DNA of 64,000 bases. It comes from Eulemur rufifrons (lineage: Eukaryota > Chordata > Mammalia > Primates > Lemuridae). Below the pieces are notes generated by a model. That model made no database searches. It was not told the DNA's origin and worked only from the letters and a program-made list of their open reading frames with translations. The first letter of the stretch is position 1. The number at the start of each line of letters is the position of its first letter. This document shows positions 12,976 to 27,415 of this stretch, piece by piece. Where the stretch lies: positions 40,713,501 through 40,777,500 of the forward strand of contig NC_090997.1 of assembly GCF_041146395.1 (NCBI RefSeq). Reading direction: 5' to 3'. The translations under genes were made by a program, and so were the position numbers.

Positions 12976-15744
12976 TAGTCGTTATTGCCAGGGATGGTAT
13001 GTCTGTAGCTTACCAATACCTTCTCGTTGGAAGACCAGACAGGGACAAATAACAAAAAAAATAAGGGAAAAAAGGAAACAGAAAAAGCCTGTTAGAAATG
13101 TTTCCTTCAAAGGCTGATACAAAATCTGCACCTTTTAAAAGCAAGGCCAAAGTGGTAGATTATATATTAGGTACACTGCACTTAAAAAAACAAGGGTTTA
13201 GCCCTACTGCTATTATTTTATGATTCAGTTTTACCATCCCTCAAAAAAATAAAGCAAAGAAGTCTCAGAACTCATGAGCACCTGTGCATACCCAGGATTT
13301 TGTTCTTTGAGGCTCAAGGAATCTGCATTTTTAGGAAGCTGCCAGGGTGATCCTGGCATAAGGACCCAGCCATGCTTTGCACGGCACTGACAACAGCCAC
13401 CCCAGCCCAGTTCTCTATGTCTGTATGTATCCTTCCCTAAGCAGAGGCTGCTCTTCTCTGCCCAGCTGCTCCCATGGCCTCTCCTGAAAACGGAGGGCAC
13501 AGCTGAGAGGTGGAAACAGAGCAGGAAGCTGGACATGGAGGGCCTGCTATGTGCCACACCCTGTGCTGGGGAAAAGAATCCCAGCAGCAGTGGGGCAAGA
13601 CACCCCCTTCTCCCAAGCTGCCAGAGCTCTGTCGTGACACTTCCTTAAACCGTTAACAAAGCATTCCCCACTTCCCAACCATAATCCAGACCCTACTGCT
13701 TCCTACACTAGGACATCTGGTGTATCTTAATTTTGGCAGTGCCCTGGGGGGCAATTTAATCTTTGGATTAATATGTGCATGATACATAGTGGCCAGTCAT
13801 TACATATTGCTGAATAAAAAGCATATGCTGTTCATTGTCTGTCTTTTCACTGCCTTCAAACTGAAATAATATTTACATTCTGGAAAAAAATAGTCATCTT
13901 TAGGTGAATTTGCAAATTTTGCAATTGTAGGTATTATTTCTTCTCAATAAACAAAATAATTATCAAATGAGAAATTCTGTACTTTCCAAACACATTCATA
14001 GCCAAGATATTTCTCAACATAGTTACTCTTTGATTAAATTTAGATGCAGAGTTGCTATATTTTTTTCAGGCTTTAGCATATGAACCAATTTGGTAAGTAA
14101 GTTACTTTTCCCCATTTAAAAGAGAAAAAAAGATTTTTGGCAAAACAATGCGATAAGTTGATAAAGTTAAGACTACCACAAAACTGAAATACACACAGTC
14201 TAACTCTGGACTGCTTTCTGAATGAGCAAAAGGAGCCCTTCTCTGGAATTTTTAAAGGAAAGCTTTACATACATTTTTGAGAAAAAAACATTCACACTTA
14301 GTTGATCTTAATTTAAAAATTATAGTAACAATCAATCTGGACCTAGCACAGTAAGGAAGATATTCAGTTTTGGCCTTAATAGTAGTTATCATTAATGAGT
14401 CTATTATTATATGCCAGTGTGCTCAATACTTTATCTATTAATATATTATTTCTTTCAAACTTTTTCCAAAAATCAGAGCTTTACATACTACATTCCCATT
14501 TTCCAGATAGGGAAGATTAGACACAAGAAGTCATTTAGAGAAGTACTGGAGTGTTGGTTTAGACCCACACATGTGGGTCCCTTACATTCAGGGATTCCCT
14601 TACCCTCTGTGAGTTGGCCTGCTCCCTGTCTTCTCATACTTCTTTTAGACTTGAATTTTAACTGGAACTGCATTCTATTTCTTTCTTTCTTCCTTTCTTT
14701 CCAAGTTCTGGATATTCAGGTTTGGACATAACTTTGGGGACCAAGGAGTTTTATCTTGAAACAGCTGCTGAGAGCCAGAATGCGCAACGACCTGACTGAG
14801 CTGACGGGCACTTCTTCCCCCAGCCAGGAATGACCTCCACAAACTAGCAGCCTTAGGGAGAGCTTGCAAGAAACACCACACATGCTGAAACACAGTGGGA
14901 AGTTTGAAGACTGCCCCAAGTTCACTGAGCAGTGGTGCCTCCTTTCCCTTTTTGCTCTGTCTGCTTCCTGTCTTCTCAACAATGGTTTCAGAAGACAGGA
15001 AGCCAATAAACATGAATTTATTCCCCAAAGCTCATAAACAAAAGAAAATACTAAAGCCCAAAAAACTGTAAAGCCTGCTATTTCCCTCTCTCATAGCGCT
15101 CTAGCTAATCTCCCCCGTATTCATCTCCCACTCTTGGTCTTTCCACAGCAGCCCTTTCCCCTCTCTATTGATTTTCCACCTTCTGCCACTTCTGCTCTTT
15201 GATCCTTTCCACAAAAAGTGACATGACCCTGCAAAAGCCCCATGCAGTGTGGGTAAAGCAGTGGAAATGTGAGGAATTTGAGGACACGGCCCACCTCCCA
15301 CCTCCCCCACCCCCGCTCTGCACTCTGCCCCTCTGCCCCAATACAGTTGATGCCTTTGTAGGGCAAATCCCAGTAAATCCTGAAATCACTGGGGGATGGC
15401 ATCCTTTTCCAAGCAGGCACACACAGATGTCCTCTTGGCAGAGTAAATTGGAGATCTCTCTGCTATCCAGTTAGTGTTTGTAGAGCAGCAACTGATCAAA
15501 GTGCTTCATATAAAATTTAAAACTCACTTGGGAAACTAAATTACCTGTTTTTGCAGGGAAATGGTGCTTGTGAAATGCTTTTTCCTGTGTGTGCCTTCAG
15601 GGAAATAAAAAATGTTTCTTCAGGACCTATGGAAGACCAGCAGTATCCTAAGTCATACAACTTCTAGGTTAGTTAGGGAATAACAGTCCAACTTATTATT
15701 GTATGGTATTAGTCATCAACAGAGTAGCTTTTATAGTTTTAAAC
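12976..15744. other. Gene-free upstream flank
   Basis: Holds a GC-richer patch at 13360-13640 and a TTTC-rich patch near 14680-14700. Open frames here are short, overlap on both strands and have no recognisable family. No repeat assigned with confidence. Confidence 0.5.
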
Positions 15745-15925
15745 TTTTGAACCCTTTTTCTTCTATATTATCTCATTTTATCTTCACAACTATTCTGATC
15801 AGTATGAAGTTCTAATTTTAGAGATGAAGAAAGGCTAAGCGATTTTCCCCATGTTTACACAGCTAGTTATGGAAAAGCTAAAGTTGGATTCAGTTGCCCT
15901 TATTTTGGGCCAGCACCCTTTTCTC
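15745..15925 (-). mobile_element. MIR SINE fragment, antisense
   Basis: Reverse MIR core: ATCTCATTTTATCTTCACAA, then TTTTAGAGATGAAGAAA, then TTTACACAGCTAGTTATGG. Confidence 0.6.
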
Positions 15926-18900
15926 CTGACCATACTGTTTAATCTTACATCTATGTGAGTGGATTGAAATGATCCATAACAAATAGCTAAGTTTTAAGGG
16001 ATCCTCTAGCTACACAGAGGGTCTTTTGTGTAGGCTACATTCTCACCTGTGAACATCTTATAAAGCACCACTACTCTACTGTTGAGCATCTTGTAAGAAT
16101 AATTTCCTAAGGTGTTATTTTTAAGTATTTATTTGAAGTGTATGACCACATAAAAATAACTCCATTCACAGTCACAGATTAATAAGTTTGGGAAATTCAA
16201 TATGCAAGAAACAAATTTGATTGGAAAGACTTACATCATTGCTCTTAAACTAAATAGATTGTCCTTTAATAGAATTGTTCATCAGAAAGATCAGCCAGTA
16301 TTGTCTTATGCTATTATCATGGCTGATTATGCCAGAAGTTCTTCCTGTTTTGACATCTTGCTGAAATGCTTGCCGTTTCAATCAGTGTTGCAAGTCTCAT
16401 GGATCAGACTGTTTTCCTTACTCCAAACAAACAAAATATTCAAAAGATACATTCATTTGACAAAATGTAAACTAGAAATGCATGTATATTTTCCAAAACC
16501 ATCAAATATGAATAAATAAACTGTAATATTGGTACTATGATAATTTCCTTCTGTAAATTTGTGCTAGAAGATATTAGCTATTCTGGAGAAAGTGTTGATG
16601 TTTACTTGTGGAACTTGTAAAGCTTTGTGAAGGGTCCAAGGGGGGGCATATAATAAATTATTCCTCTTTTCTAAAAGGAATTTGGCCAAAATGTGGGTAC
16701 CTTGTAAAAACAAACAAAAAAAAAAAAATGAAGCCATCTTCTATGGATATGTCCAGCTCATCTTGATATATTTTCAACCAATTCTTACCTTGTACGTATA
16801 TTGATTATTAGCCACAGATAGTTAATTTTTATATGAGCTTTTGATATTTCAAAAAGATATTTAGAAAGGGTGGATACCCATTTAGTTAGCACCATTTTTA
16901 TATACTAAATTCAGAAACTGTGTAACTGCCACATGAATTTGTGGCAGCTGCAGAAGGTGTCTTTACTCATACATATAAATGAAGTGTTCATTGATTCAGC
17001 GATGCATATACCTTCCTGTTTGGAAGAAATTTTTTTCTAAATGTTATTTCTGCCATCACTTTGTTTTTCGTCTTTTCTTATTAACTTCCTTCCCTTACCT
17101 CACAATTATCTGCTGCCAAACAAAGAAATACCACATTAAATGGTAAAATTAATGTTATCTTGATGTTTGGGAGGAATTCCTGTGGAATATGGTGAGCAAC
17201 CAAAACATTGTCTTAGAAAATTTGAAAAACCGAACTCAACAAATAATATTTAAACAAGTTTTTCTTGAAGCTACTCCGGTGATGAACACCTTTTAAAGAC
17301 TTTTTAAAAAAAAAACTGTTCAAACCAGACTCTGGGAAGAGAGAAATCTGATCATCTTAAAAATCCTGCGATTCCTAAGTGTGAGTTGGGAAACTTGCTG
17401 CAGACTCTCTCCAGGATGTTTCACTAAAACACTGAAATTTATTCTAGCAATATGGGATAAAAGAAATTCAAGTTTAACGTTATAACAAAGGAAAAGCTTT
17501 AAGATACTAGTAAATTAGGCGTTAGTTGAGAAGATGTAGAGGAGAAAAAGAGTTATAAAAGTTACTGATATTTGAACCACGGGAACTACTGACTAGAAGA
17601 AATCAGTCTCTAACAAACCACAATTCCTGCAGGGGTACTAAGGATTAAAAGAGAGTTTGGATTTACACATAATTAAGAAGGCTGAGTACCACAATTTAGA
17701 TAAACAAGATATCTCTAAACTGTAATAGAAGAACTGCCATTCAGGTTTTTAAATTTGTAATTACCTATGAAAATGAGTAATTGATTAGCATAAAAGTGAC
17801 ATTCTTAATTTTTCTTAGCATAAAGTCCTGTTAAAATATTAGAAAGGAAAAAAAGCAGCATAGTACCTGAGTTTCTTTGCCCAGCAGTTCTTCCTGATTT
17901 CCATTAAAATTCCAAAGAATTTTTTTTATTATTATTCACTGGTATTAATTTGGCAACCACATCTCATTCCGTCTACTTATTGTGAGATCTTCGTGAGGAG
18001 TAGTTCAACACCGTCACACTGACGAGGTATGGATGGTTTTGCTGTGTGTGCGTTAAAAAAGAAATGCTTCTTGAAAACATTTATGACTTCTATAGTGTCT
18101 TCCGTTCTTCTACTCCTGGCAAGTCTTGGAACATTATCTGTGTTCTGTGCGTCACAGGGCTTGTTTAGGAGATCAAAGTTCTCAGACGTGAAATAGGCAC
18201 ATTATATACTCCTGAGAGCTGGAAACAACTAGAAATTGAGTCCATTCCATGCTCCGAGTAGTGCAGAATAGTGTACATATTTTTAATTCATTATTTTAAA
18301 AATAAAATCCATAATCATTAAGAGATATTAAGAATAGTAATTATATTTCACTTTAAATTTTATTATCTCCAATACTATATCTTAATTATATTTAAGTAGT
18401 ACATTGCAGTGTATTTTATTTTATATATTAGACCACTAGACCAAGTGCAGAGATGATGTAAAAATATCTCTGACATAAAAGTAATTACTCTTGGCATATT
18501 GAATAGGTCATTATTTTGAGTCACACTTTCTTCATAAATCAAAGAAATTGAGTTATCATGACTAATTCTGAATCCACTTTGTGTCTAAAGATAGACATTC
18601 AAATTAAAATATTGGAAAACAAACTAATTATTTAGATGTTTTATCTACATAATATTTAACAGCCAGATGTTTGATTAAACTTCTTGTTTTTACTAGACTA
18701 AAATGGAAATTTTAGTTGTCTTCTAAATTTAATTAAAGACCAATTTGATCAAAACATTTACTCTGGAACTTGCATTATAGATTTTGAATGCCGGTATTGA
18801 TCAAATTAACCAGAGGCTTTACAAACTGCACCTTATACTGCACTAGAACGTGAATAGCCGGAGCCTCTCACCCCTCGCAATTCCTCCCTACCGGTGAGCT
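15926..18900. other. AT-rich gene-free flank
   Basis: No exon or repeat assigned with confidence. A stretch at about 17990-18160 retains several CpGs in otherwise AT-rich DNA, which may reflect a regulatory element. Confidence 0.45.
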
Positions 18901-18918
18901 GCAGTGTGTGGTGTGTGG

Positions 18919-18919
<1 letters not shown>

Positions 18920-18955
<36 letters not shown>
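18920..18955 (+). repeat. G homopolymer, 36 bases
   Basis: An uninterrupted run of 36 G, preceded by TG-rich sequence (18903-18919) and followed by C. Long G runs are rare in mammalian genomes; this could be genuine or an assembly error. Confidence 0.95.
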
Positions 18956-21900
18956 CGGTTCTGGACAACACAGCCACACTGGGAGGTTAGAGTATGTGCT
19001 CACACATGTGCTTATATCTCCCCTCGTTTTTTCCCCTAGACTATATTGGACATCCTCTCTTTCTCATTTGCTATTCATTAATACATTTAAACAGCTGTTG
19101 AATCAATCTAGTGCCACCAGCCGCTGCAATAGACACCTTTTGTAAATCCTTTAGGTCTGGTAACTATGGTTACCTAAAAAGCACATAGCAAATAATCTAG
19201 ATTAAATAGCCTAGATATGTTCTGTGTGTCTCCAATAAACAGTCTCCCTTTACTTAGAAGGATAACATTTTCAGCTGGAATATAGTCAACTTTAAAGTTT
19301 TAGTAAATATCCTCAAAATTTCCAATGATCATTTGATGACTCATTTCTGAAGCCCCAACTACATATGATTAATGGTTTTTTATGGCTGATTTAACTTTTC
19401 TCTCTCTTGTTTATCTTTCAGTGCTTCTGGGAATACTTCAGAAGCTTCCGCCACTATTCTGTTTTTTAATCAAGTGAGCTATGAAGACGAATCAATTTTA
19501 GATTTCAAATTGTGCTGTCATACATGAGATGTAAAATAAAAAACATACCATTTCCTTTTATGAGGATGTTATGTTACCACTTACTCAAATTCTGCAATAA
19601 TAAGCACATATATGCACATTTCAATTAAGACTTTTGCTCTTAATATAGTTTTAGGACATTTAAATATGGTGACTATATATACCCCAAATGAAAAATCAAA
19701 GTATGTGGTTGAAAACAAATATGCTTATGAGGACAAATGGGCAATCCACTTTAAATCTCTTTAGTTTGCCAGAAATTTAAGATGCATGGTGTTCATCCAT
19801 CCACTGTGTGGAATTCTGCTTCTTTATTCAGTTCAGTCCCACAAAAGTCTCCCTGACAGTGACATTTCATATCATCTATCGGCCATTGTTAAGTTATACC
19901 AGAAATGAAATATAGGGGATTCATTCAACATTCACAAACTCACAGAGATAGCACCATATTCTTCCACTTAAAATTAACAGCTTTTGCACACCTAGTTGAA
20001 AACACTGACCATAAATATTGGTTTTATAAAACTGAAATGTAAGTTATGCTCCCTAAGCCTGTGGACAAATGTGGTGTCTCACTGAAGAACACTGTGGTCT
20101 TCTCAAACACAGGAGTCTCCAGTTTTGTCTCTTGCTGTGACTTCTTATTTAACCATACAGTTCCTTTCATCTGTGGTCCCCGTCCACTTTGCTTTCATTT
20201 GGTGCTGATGCCACTTTGTGGAGGATTTAAAAATCATTTTTGGCTAATAAATACCCATAACATGTCTTAATATATTTAATTGGACTAGGAAATTAAACTT
20301 CAATTAGAATTAAGTAGAAGATATCAAATATAATATCATTAGAGCATAAGTCAGTCCAGCATCTGGGTTAGATTACATTACCCAAACACATGAAACAGTC
20401 AAATTTCTGAGTTGGTCATTCCCTGCAGGCAGTGACCTGCTGTTTCTTGCCAGTTGAAGTCTGTTTTTGTGTTACTGCTCTTATTATCAGTAGATCATCC
20501 TCCCAATTCCATAAATGCTGTTGAACTCCCTATGGTTTCCTATATTTCTTAACTGTTACGTTGTTTCAGAATAAGATATTCCTTTAAAAAAAGAGAGAGA
20601 AAGAAAAAAAGGCTGCCCTTGCAGAACCTCACAAGCCATGATCCGTCAGGATTTAGGTAATAGCTCAAATCCAATCCCGAAAATAGCCAGATCATTTTGT
20701 TTATAATAAATTGTAATTCAAAGCAACTTGGCCCTAAGAAGAAACTGGGTTTGTTCCAATGGTCCAGAGGCACTAGAGATCAGCTGTCCATGTCCCTTTC
20801 ACCTATGGCAAGGCCGCCTTAGTTAATGCCACATCTGTCATATTATTCATTGCTTGGGAAAAGTCAGTGGCTGACATGGAAACAGCTGAGTGCATTATTC
20901 TAAAATGAAGTGATTAAATCATGAGGTTGAAGGTTGGTTGCAGGAACCCTGGGGATGGATATTTTTTCCTCATTCTTGGAATTGATTCTTCCTATGAGAG
21001 AGAACTTATAACAATTAGTCCCTTTAAAAGCAGCCCATATCGAATTTCAGGTGGCCATAGTACACTCTTCAAGGTTGAGACTCAGAGAGAAAAAAAACAA
21101 GTAAAATAGTTAACACAAATCTTTGTTGAAGAATTATAGGGAATCAGGAAGACGGGCACCTTTGGGAGCAACATTCCCAGCACAGGTCAATTCATGGCAT
21201 AGCTTTGAGGAAACACTTCCCTAGCACTGGCCTGAGAAGGGATAAATGCAAGACTGTGGCAGAGGGCCAGGCTGGGAGAGCAGACTGGGCAGTAGTAAAT
21301 GAATGTAAATGTATAAATAGGCCTTAGAGCATGCCTGGCCCTTTGTACGCTCTTGATGCCAGCTAATTCTTCTGCAGGAGCTGGAGTCAAACCTAAGGCT
21401 GAAGCACGAAGGCCATCAAAGGCAGAGGCAGGGGTCAAAAGCCAGGTGTCTCTCCTCCCAAGCACCAGGGCCCTGGGAATTCAAATGATGTTCTTAGTCT
21501 CAGGCTGTGGGCGTCCTCTCTCAGGACATCCACTTTGAGGCCGAGGCAAAATTGCTGATTCTAAGTTTCACCTGAACTCAAAAACATATATATTCTGCAT
21601 CTCTATTCTCCAGCTGGCTGCTGGTGAACGGTGATACCATGTGCAAATTTCGGTTTGTACATCTGGAACTGCTGGGACAGAAAGAGGGACTTTTAATCCC
21701 TAGGACAAAGAAGCGTACAGGGCACTTCAACAGTACTGCTCATGTACAAACCAGCAAATTATCCACAGTCTCCACAGCAGGAAGGACCTCCAAAGCTGGA
21801 GAAAAGATGGGTCAAGGATGGAAACATCTTCCTTATTAAAACACCACAGAAAACCCTCTAAGTTCTGACTCAAGAATCCTGAGATCTTAAAGAGAACCCC

Positions 21901-22364
21901 CAGATGGTGGGAGTTGGCCTGAGCAGCAGCCTCTGAAGCTTTCCCCTGACCGCTGCCTTGCTCTAGGGTTCGGTCACTTTAATTACCAGTCACCACTAAT
22001 CCGGGAACCTGGGAGTCTCTCTTTACATTCTTGGCCTACATGCACCCAAACTCTTCCTTTCCTTCATCCTTCTTAGCAAAGTAGAGACATGTAGAATTTT
22101 CAAAATGAACGTGATTCAATACCAAACAAAAATGAAACTGCAGTAATTACAGGCATGCTATGTCGCATAAGGTCACATTTCTAAAGTTTAAGTTCTTGAT
22201 CCCAAGGCAAACACATCTAGCCCCGAAAGACTGCACTATTTCCTGCTGAGAGTCCTCCTCCCATTTCCATTCTGCCTGTTATTTGGTCAAAGTTTTCTAG
22301 CTGTCATATTGTTTTTTGTATCTTATGAAGGGCAGTAAGTGTTCAAACAATGGGCTAAAATAAA
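18956..22364. other. Gene-free flank
   Basis: No exon recognised. It holds a purine-rich patch at 20586-20612 and a GC-richer patch near 21190-21480. The open frame starting at 18894 is an artefact of the G run. Confidence 0.45.
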
Positions 22365-22780
22365 AAATAAGATTGATGACCTGCTGTAACTAGGGTGGTT
22401 AAGAAAGTTCTCTTTGCAGAGAAAATAAGACAAGGACTAAAGGATAAACAGCACCCAGTCATGAGAACCTGGAGAAAGAGTGTTCCTGGCCGAGGAAGCA
22501 ACTTATACCCAAGCAGGCAAGAAGCTGGTGTCCTGGAGGAACTGAAACAAGTTCTGTAAAGCCAGAGCACACAGAGGAAGGGAGAGATGGCATGAGATAA
22601 GGCTGGACAGAAAGTCAAAGGTCAGATCATGTAGGACACAGTGAGGAGCCTGCAGGTGTTTACATTTTATTGTAAGTGCAAGAAGCTGTTGAAGGCTTTG
22701 AGCAGGGAACTGACTCAAATGATTGCATTTATCTTTTGAGATCCTTCTTGCTGCTATATGGAATAGGAAATTGAAGAGGG
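22365..22780 (-). mobile_element. L2 LINE fragment, antisense
   Basis: Matches the reverse L2 3' half: AAGAAAGTTCTCTTTGCAGA, AAAGAGTGTTCCTGGCCGAG, AGGTCAGATCATGTAGGACA, then AGGGAACTGACTCAAATGAT. Frame is fully decayed. Confidence 0.7.
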
Positions 22781-22849
22781 AAAAGTAGAAGGGAGACTAA
22801 TTAACACATTGTTGTAGATATCTGAGCAAATGATGATGCTGGCTTAGGC

Positions 22850-23080
22850 CACTGTTTTCCAACCTGTTGGTCACAGCCCAACTGGGTTATACGGTCATTT
22901 TAGTAGTCTTGATCAGCAAAATCAGTGACATAGAATAACATCCAATAAAAAGCATCAGAGACCATCACATAATTTCATAACATTTCCTTTCAGGTTTTTA
23001 TGCATATAGGCATGCATATGCAAGTACTGGATTGTGTTGTGAAGTGGATTTGTTACTCTGCATAGTGATCAAAAAGGCAC
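22850..23080. mobile_element. Probable hAT-type DNA transposon fossil
   Basis: Begins TTTTCCAACCTGTTGGTCAC and contains GAAGTGGATTTGTTACTCTG and GTGATCAAAAAGGC, which resemble a non-autonomous Charlie/MER element. Ends are unclear and I cannot name the family. Confidence 0.45.
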
Positions 23081-26000
23081 TGGCCTGGACTACAGTGGTG
23101 ATGACAGAAACAGAAAGAAGAGAACATTCATGAACATAAAGATGACTTCATATACATAGGAAGGGAAGAGAGCACTTAAGAAAGGACATTAAAAGAGAGG
23201 AGACAGAGTTCTGTGATGCATTTAATTTCATTTTAATTATTACATTCTTATATTTATGCCCCACTTATTCGTTAAAAAATATTTACAGTAACTTAACCAT
23301 CGGAAAAATATAATAAGGTTGAACCAGTAATATAGGAAAATGACACATAACCGGCCACTGTTTTCTGAAGGGTACATACTAAAAACCTGGAACATAACCT
23401 GATGGTTACCAGTAAGTCATTCTCTCACCTCTCCGCTGAGCATTACTTTTCTGGGTCATTGACAGAGTTTGTAAACAAGTCTAGATTATTTCTAAAAAAG
23501 TTGTATGCAAGGGAGGAAATATTAAATCTTCTATCTATCCAAGCTTCATTCCTTCTGAAGAATGTTCCTTAGTCTTCTGAGGTTCCAATTCTAGCTTTGC
23601 TGAACTTCACAGTGCAATCTGGCCTCTGCTCAGCTTGAAGTATAAAGTCACCACATACAACATGTTCAAAAATTTACATCATTGCCACAGTGAGTAATAC
23701 AAATGCCCTGTGCGCTGGGCTAAATGTCATATTTATGTTTTGTTTTGCCCAGTATAGGCTACAATGACCTTCCTTAGAAAAGATCATCCTAATGAGTCTA
23801 TTTATATGTACTTGAGCACATTGGATTTAAACTGCTGTTTGGGGTAAGTTTCTAACCTGATGAGAAAATAGATTAATAATAAATCATCCTGAAAATCAGA
23901 AACTTGCCTTGGAAAGAAAGGGTACATGTCATGGGCAATTAGCAGATGCAGAAATCCTTTAATTATAAAGCATGCCCTTACCTGAAGAACTTTATACTAT
24001 GCTGACGAGAGCCTACATCTAATAATAAGCCTTTTCATTTTACACACACACAAACACACACCCACAATCTATGAACATGTTAAGACCCATATGTTCAAAC
24101 AACCCATCTACAAATAGATGGGGCCAGCATCAGCTTCCTACTCTCTCCACCATTTGAAGAAAGCAAGTTTGCTGTTTCACCCTGTCTTCTTCCTGGGGTC
24201 CTAATAGCAGCAGTTCTAAAAATATGCCTCTCCCCCTCAGACACCAGCTTTGCTTTGGGGTAGGTGACTATCAAAGAAAGACTGCCACTGTATTTTACTA
24301 GTAGACGCTTAAAGATTTTCCAAGTCAACAGAACGAGTTTCTCTAATGGTATAAAATTAAATTTCAGTAGGAACTATTCTACTAGAGATGCCTTCCCTAT
24401 CGCTTTCCAAGCCAGACCACCCAGGCAACTGCATATGCTGAATGCCCATACATTTTGATAGGGCCATGCAGACAGCCACACCTGACCTGACTAGTTGTGC
24501 TGCTAACTCTACTGTAAAGCCATTCCTACGCCAGATGAACCACAGAATTTCAGCAAGTAAGGAGCTGAAGACAGGGCAGCATTGTAATCTTCAATCTGTT
24601 TCTTCATTCTCAAATCTCACAATGTTGGACCTCTCTGCAGAAATTCAGTTTGCTTTTTATTATTCACTGAGGAAGTCTGGTACCCAGGAAAACTTCCTCT
24701 TAGCATAGATAAGACTAACAGGCTAACAGTTTTTCGGGTAAGTAGAATTAATTATCAGGAAACTGTTGGTAGTTCATTGCTGACCTGTAAAAACCCGGTA
24801 AGAATGAGGTCAGCTAAAATAATAAAATCTATTTAAAGTTTGGGTCATATAAGACGTCATTAAGGATCACATTATTTCAGAAAAAAAAATATATATATAT
24901 ATATGTATTGCAGAGATCTCTCCTCTTAAAAGAAAATAGCTTTTCTGCTGGAAAGCTTCCAAACCGCACCATTGCAAAACCTAAACACTTCAAACCATTG
25001 AACGCTAATGTTTAACTGTCTGTCTCTGGTTGTCTTGCAAACCTTTTCCCCCTTGGTAATTGAATTTTGTTGAAATCCAGGTATCATTTCACTTTTAATC
25101 CCAATTTTGTTCCTTACTCTGGGGGAAATATGCTTTCGTTGCCGTGGGGTTAATTTTTTACACCCTACATAATGTGGAATGTATTCTGCCCTGCTCCTTG
25201 TGATTAGGAGAAGTAGTAATCAGCATTTTACTAGAGTTGGGGAAAACAGTAAAGGGCAGGGCTAGCCCAAGGCATAATTGTGAAATGCCTGAAATATTTA
25301 AAGCCCTTGCCTTCTAATTTGTCATTTAACTCTTTTTGTGCTCTAATCGCTTGTTCTGCCACTTAGAGCTGCAGGATGTGAGGCCTTGAAGCTGCTTCAG
25401 TTTCCTCCCCTTGCGGGATTGACTGAGAGGGTGCATATTACACTGGGTGGCACATTTTCTGATGCACAGTAAATATTCCAAAATTGGCACGTCACCCTGA
25501 TCATCCTCATCAACATCTCCTAAACCTCAGGACTGAGGGATACCTAATACTGATGTACAATGAAAGTGCCTGAAAGAACATTTGCTTTTAATAATTTCAT
25601 TCTCGAAGACTGAAAAACCAAACCCAAAGGAATGTGCCTCTAATTCTATTTTAGGTCACCACAGGAGGTGGAGAAGAGATGTGGTAGCCGGTTGGGGGAG
25701 GCTTTACTCCTTTGCAGTGATGACAGCTGCCTTTTCATTACACTGGCCTTGCTGGGGCAAAAAAAAAAAAAAAGATAACATGAGTCAGGCAAGGGGCCCA
25801 GGCAGCATGTGAGACCTGACCAGCTTACACCAGAGCTAGAAAGCCCATGCCCTGGTTCAGTTCCAAAACCACTCCTGGCCACCCGCAGGTCTGGATTCTT
25901 TTCTTCTACCTCCCTCCTACCATCAACCATTCACTCAAGGGTCAAATTAGTGCGTTTGTAAATGCTGTAGTGGCAGAGGCAGATACAGGATTTGTGGGAT

Positions 26001-27190
26001 CTGATGCTTGTACAATTGTGGGGGCCCTCTTTAATGGAATACAAAATAATAAATAATAGATACCAGTATGAATGTTTGATTAGAATAACAAAGAAGTCAC
26101 CACAAAGTATGCATTTAAAGAGCTGACAGATATCTATCACAAACATCACAAAATCCAGAAAAATTATTTATTTATTAATTAGCACTTCCTGATACATCTT
26201 ACACTTTTTTCCTACCTTGTTTTGAGGGGGCTGCATACTCTTTGATTGCACCCCCACGTATTTCCTGATGAGAGAGAATTTCTGAGTTAACAAGGCATTG
26301 AAGAAAACCAAAACCTTTGCTTAAAATTTTTCATTTTGATGATTTGAAGAACTTTCCACAGATGAGCTTCTGGCTCTCAATATTTCAAATCTTTTTTTCT
26401 CCTCTGCTACTCACATACTTCTGGCACTATAGAGCATCTTCATATAGCATTACAACCACTGACCCTGGGTCTTCATTCTGTGACTCCAAATGAGTAAACA
26501 GAGGATTTCTGAAAGTATTCCTGCGCAAGAATAGGTAGCAATAACTATTACTATAACTGGAAGTGACTGAAAACCACATAAAAACATCCCACTAAACCCA
26601 ACTTAAGGGATCCCCAATTAGATTTCCCATTAGCCAAATATTCAAAATATCCATAGCCAGTCTGAGGCTACCCAAGATGACGGGGCACAGAGATGAATGT
26701 GATATGGAAAGATACTTCAGTCCTGACTGTGGCTAAAATGTTTTACTTTTTCAAATCTTACAAAAGCATATGCCCAAACAAGTGTAGTCCCTGAAGATTT
26801 AAACTTCTTTAGCTTCACAAGAAACCGGCCTCTGCATAGAGAAGTTAGCCCCACAGAATTCTGAGGATAAAGGGAGTTCTTGCCCCTTGTACTTATGGAA
26901 TGATCTGTTTTAGGCAGAAGCACTTTATACTATAAAGACATACATACATAATAAAAATAATATCAGCATTACCACTAAAATCCATTGTGCCCAAGCATGA
27001 GGCAATCTCAGAGGCAGAAATCACTATATCTGGTTGTTTGGAGAATGCAGAAAGAACCAGAGATGGTCTCCTACTAAACTGTGAAGAACCTGGTTCTCTC
27101 CTGACACCTCCCTCAGCTCTGCCCAATGTGACCTGAAGAAGCAAGTTTGCTTGTGTTACGAAATCTTCTTATCTAGTTCAATAATTTTAA
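23081..27190. other. Gene-free flank with simple repeats
   Basis: Contains CA-rich sequence at 24042-24062, a TA run at about 24889-24904 and an A run at 25761-25774. A stretch around 25960-26250 resembles an old interspersed repeat that I cannot name. No exon recognised. Confidence 0.45.
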
Positions 27191-27194
27191 TTGC

Positions 27195-27415
27195 CTGATT
27201 CTTTGAATCCAAACTCTACTCTGGCAGTAACTAGCTGTGTGAGCTTGGATTAATTAACTAGCTTCTCTAAGCCTCCATATTCTCATCTATAAAATGCCAC
27301 TAATAATACTTTCTTTGCAGAACTATGAAAAAGATTAAGTGGATAGTATATGTATACTATGTGGCACCTAGTAGACAACTAAGGTATTATAGCTGTTATT
27401 ATTATTGTCCACATT
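27195..27415 (+). mobile_element. MIR SINE, sense
   Basis: Sense MIR with CTAGCTGTGTGAGCTTGGAT, CTCATCTATAAAATG, and the 3' section GTGGCACCTAGTAGACAACT followed by a TTATTATTATT tail. Confidence 0.8.

Noticed and set aside
18894..19145. Plus-strand frame with a polyglycine segment
   Set aside because: The glycine run is just the G36 homopolymer translated.
21305..21330. TATAAATAG-like sequence resembling a core promoter
   Set aside because: No CpG island, no downstream exon and AT-rich surroundings; single motif matches are expected by chance.
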